64,000 nucleotides of DNA, from the NCBI RefSeq assembly GCF_000146285.1, contig NZ_GL385912.1:1534336-1598335 (forward strand), in the 5' to 3' direction. Every line of letters starts with the position of its first letter. The first letter of the stretch is position 1. Origin of the DNA: Mobiluncus curtisii subsp. curtisii ATCC 35241. Its GTDB lineage: Bacteria > Actinomycetota > Actinomycetes > Actinomycetales > Actinomycetaceae. This document shows, in pieces, positions 63,141 through 64,000 of the stretch. A program made the position numbers and the translations under genes. A model generated the notes under the pieces. It was given only the letters and a program-made list of their open reading frames with translations. It was not told where the DNA came from and ran no database searches.

Positions 63141-64000
63141 TTAATCTTGGTCGGGCAGAGTCGGCATTCCCAGCAGCAATGGCTGGTTTGGGTTAGAACA
63201 ACAGCTAGTGGGGGAGTCGGCCACCGAGATTTCGGGTAGATCCGCGCCTAGCTTACTAAAGTCCAAATCACGCCCAGCGTTGATTTTTGCAGTCGAAATC
63301 ATGAGTTTAATCCGATTCAGCTGGTTCACTGCCGAAGCTCCAGGGTCGTAATCAATTCCGACGATATTTGCCTGGGGATAACGGTTGCGCAACGGTCGAA
63401 ACATGCCCTTGCCGACGATGTGGTTAGGCAGGCAGGCGAAGGGCTGCACACAAATGATATTCGGGCAGCCACTTTCAATCATGTCCACCATCTCAGAAAC
63501 TAAATACCAACCTTCTCCTGCCTGGTTGCCCATGGACGCGATGTCTTGGGAACGCTCATACATATCCATAATGTTGTGGGAAGGCAGGAATTTGCCGTTG
63601 GTGGCTGACATCGCCTTGTTCACCGTTGCGGTGTATCGGCGCAAAAGCCACAGTGCCAGTGGTTTCGTGAACCGGGCGAGGGGGTTTATCCCCAGGTGCT
63701 CCCAGTCCCATTTACCGTCTGCAAGCGTGTATTCAAAGAATTGCAGCAGACCGGGCAAGACCGCTTCGCAGCCTTCGTCTTCGATGGTTTGTACCGCATG
63801 GTTATTGGCGTAGGGATGGAATTTGACCAGTATTTCTCCGACGATTCCGACCCGCGGCTTGCGGGCAATGTTCAGCAGGGGAAGGGCATCAAATTCACTT
63901 ACGCATATCTTCGTGAGCTTGGCATAGCTGACATGCCCGAAACCGTCGACTCGTTTTCCGCTCGAGGCAAACCAGTCGCGCCACAACGCGTTCCAGCGCT
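63141..64000 (-). CDS. 2-hydroxyacyl-CoA dehydratase activase-related protein (partial, C-terminal end)
   Basis: The gene begins beyond the window end; 286 codons are visible, to the TAA at 63141-63143. The visible part resembles the C-terminal DUF2229/CoA-substrate-specific activase region of very long BadF/BcrA-type proteins (usually over 1000 residues): PRVGIVGEILVKFHPYANN, FLPSHNIMDMYERS and CVQPFACLPNHIVGKGMFRPL. Proteins of this type are typical of anaerobes and hold Fe-S clusters; cysteines in the last motif and in SPTSCCSN are candidates. The substrate is unknown. The stop is 6 bases after the tRNA-Arg gene on the opposite strand. Confidence 0.8.
   Translation of the reverse strand, partial: RWNALWRDWFASSGKRVDGFGHVSYAKLTKICVSEFDALPLLNIARKPRVGIVGEILVKFHPYANNHAVQTIEDEGCEAVLPGLLQFFEYTLADGKWDWEHLGINPLARFTKPLALWLLRRYTATVNKAMSATNGKFLPSHNIMDMYERSQDIASMGNQAGEGWYLVSEMVDMIESGCPNIICVQPFACLPNHIVGKGMFRPLRNRYPQANIVGIDYDPGASAVNQLNRIKLMISTAKINAGRDLDFSKLGADLPEISVADSPTSCCSNPNQPLLLGMPTLPDQD

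Overview
The window looks like chromosomal DNA from an anaerobic or microaerophilic actinomycete, most likely an Actinomycetaceae relative such as Mobiluncus. That placement is inference. It rests on the MurT/GatD pair, DUF3027, WXG100 and DUF2520 proteins, an actinobacterial-type SerC, a DtxR/IdeR regulator, a stand-alone groL under CIRCE elements, CW_binding_2 repeats, and a partial CoA-dehydratase-activase-type gene typical of anaerobes. Base composition is moderately GC-rich by eye (not counted). Many genes start with GTG or TTG, and about eight appear to be leaderless. I saw no transposase, phage gene, integrase or CRISPR array.

Layout. 1-6996: the end of a class II fructose-bisphosphate aldolase gene, then a ROK repressor divergent from a xylulokinase/sugar ABC transporter operon. 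7017-9895: an SDR oxidoreductase, a HAD-IIA phosphatase and exonuclease III. 10011-22175: one 4054-residue secreted protein of repeated Ig/cadherin-like modules ending in three cell-wall-binding repeats. 22176-22770: non-coding DNA rich in perfect inverted repeats. 22771-25837: an orphan sugar-ABC ATPase, a membrane Ser/Thr kinase and tRNA-Thr. 26026-30290: nadA-nadB-nadC-ung. 30384-34182: a LytR_C protein, CIRCE-controlled groL, a small exported protein and an orphan WXG100 protein. 34331-38215: a COG4339-type hydrolase and a two-component system. 38462-45656: DUF2520, two PH-domain membrane proteins, panC, a CsoR-like protein, lysS and gluQ.

45729-51702 (minus strand) is the most unusual region. 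Two cassettes each pair a sulfide:quinone-reductase-like flavoprotein, fused at its C-terminus to a complete DsrC/TusE domain, with a DsrE2-type protein; gpsA lies between them. One DsrC domain keeps both redox cysteines and the other keeps only the last one. This looks like a compact sulfur-relay and redox system in which the flavoenzyme and the sulfur carrier are one polypeptide.

51857-64000: murT-gatD (MurT without its zinc-ribbon cysteines), a NYN-domain protein, a TPM-domain protein, a cold-shock protein, DUF3027, an NCS2 purine permease, serC, a DtxR-type regulator, an NlpC/P60 peptidase, tRNA-Arg, and the end of a large CoA-dehydratase-activase-like gene that runs off the window.

Together the genes cover central sugar metabolism, NAD and pantothenate synthesis, envelope building (MurT/GatD, NlpC/P60, the giant wall protein), protein folding and a probable sulfur-redox module.
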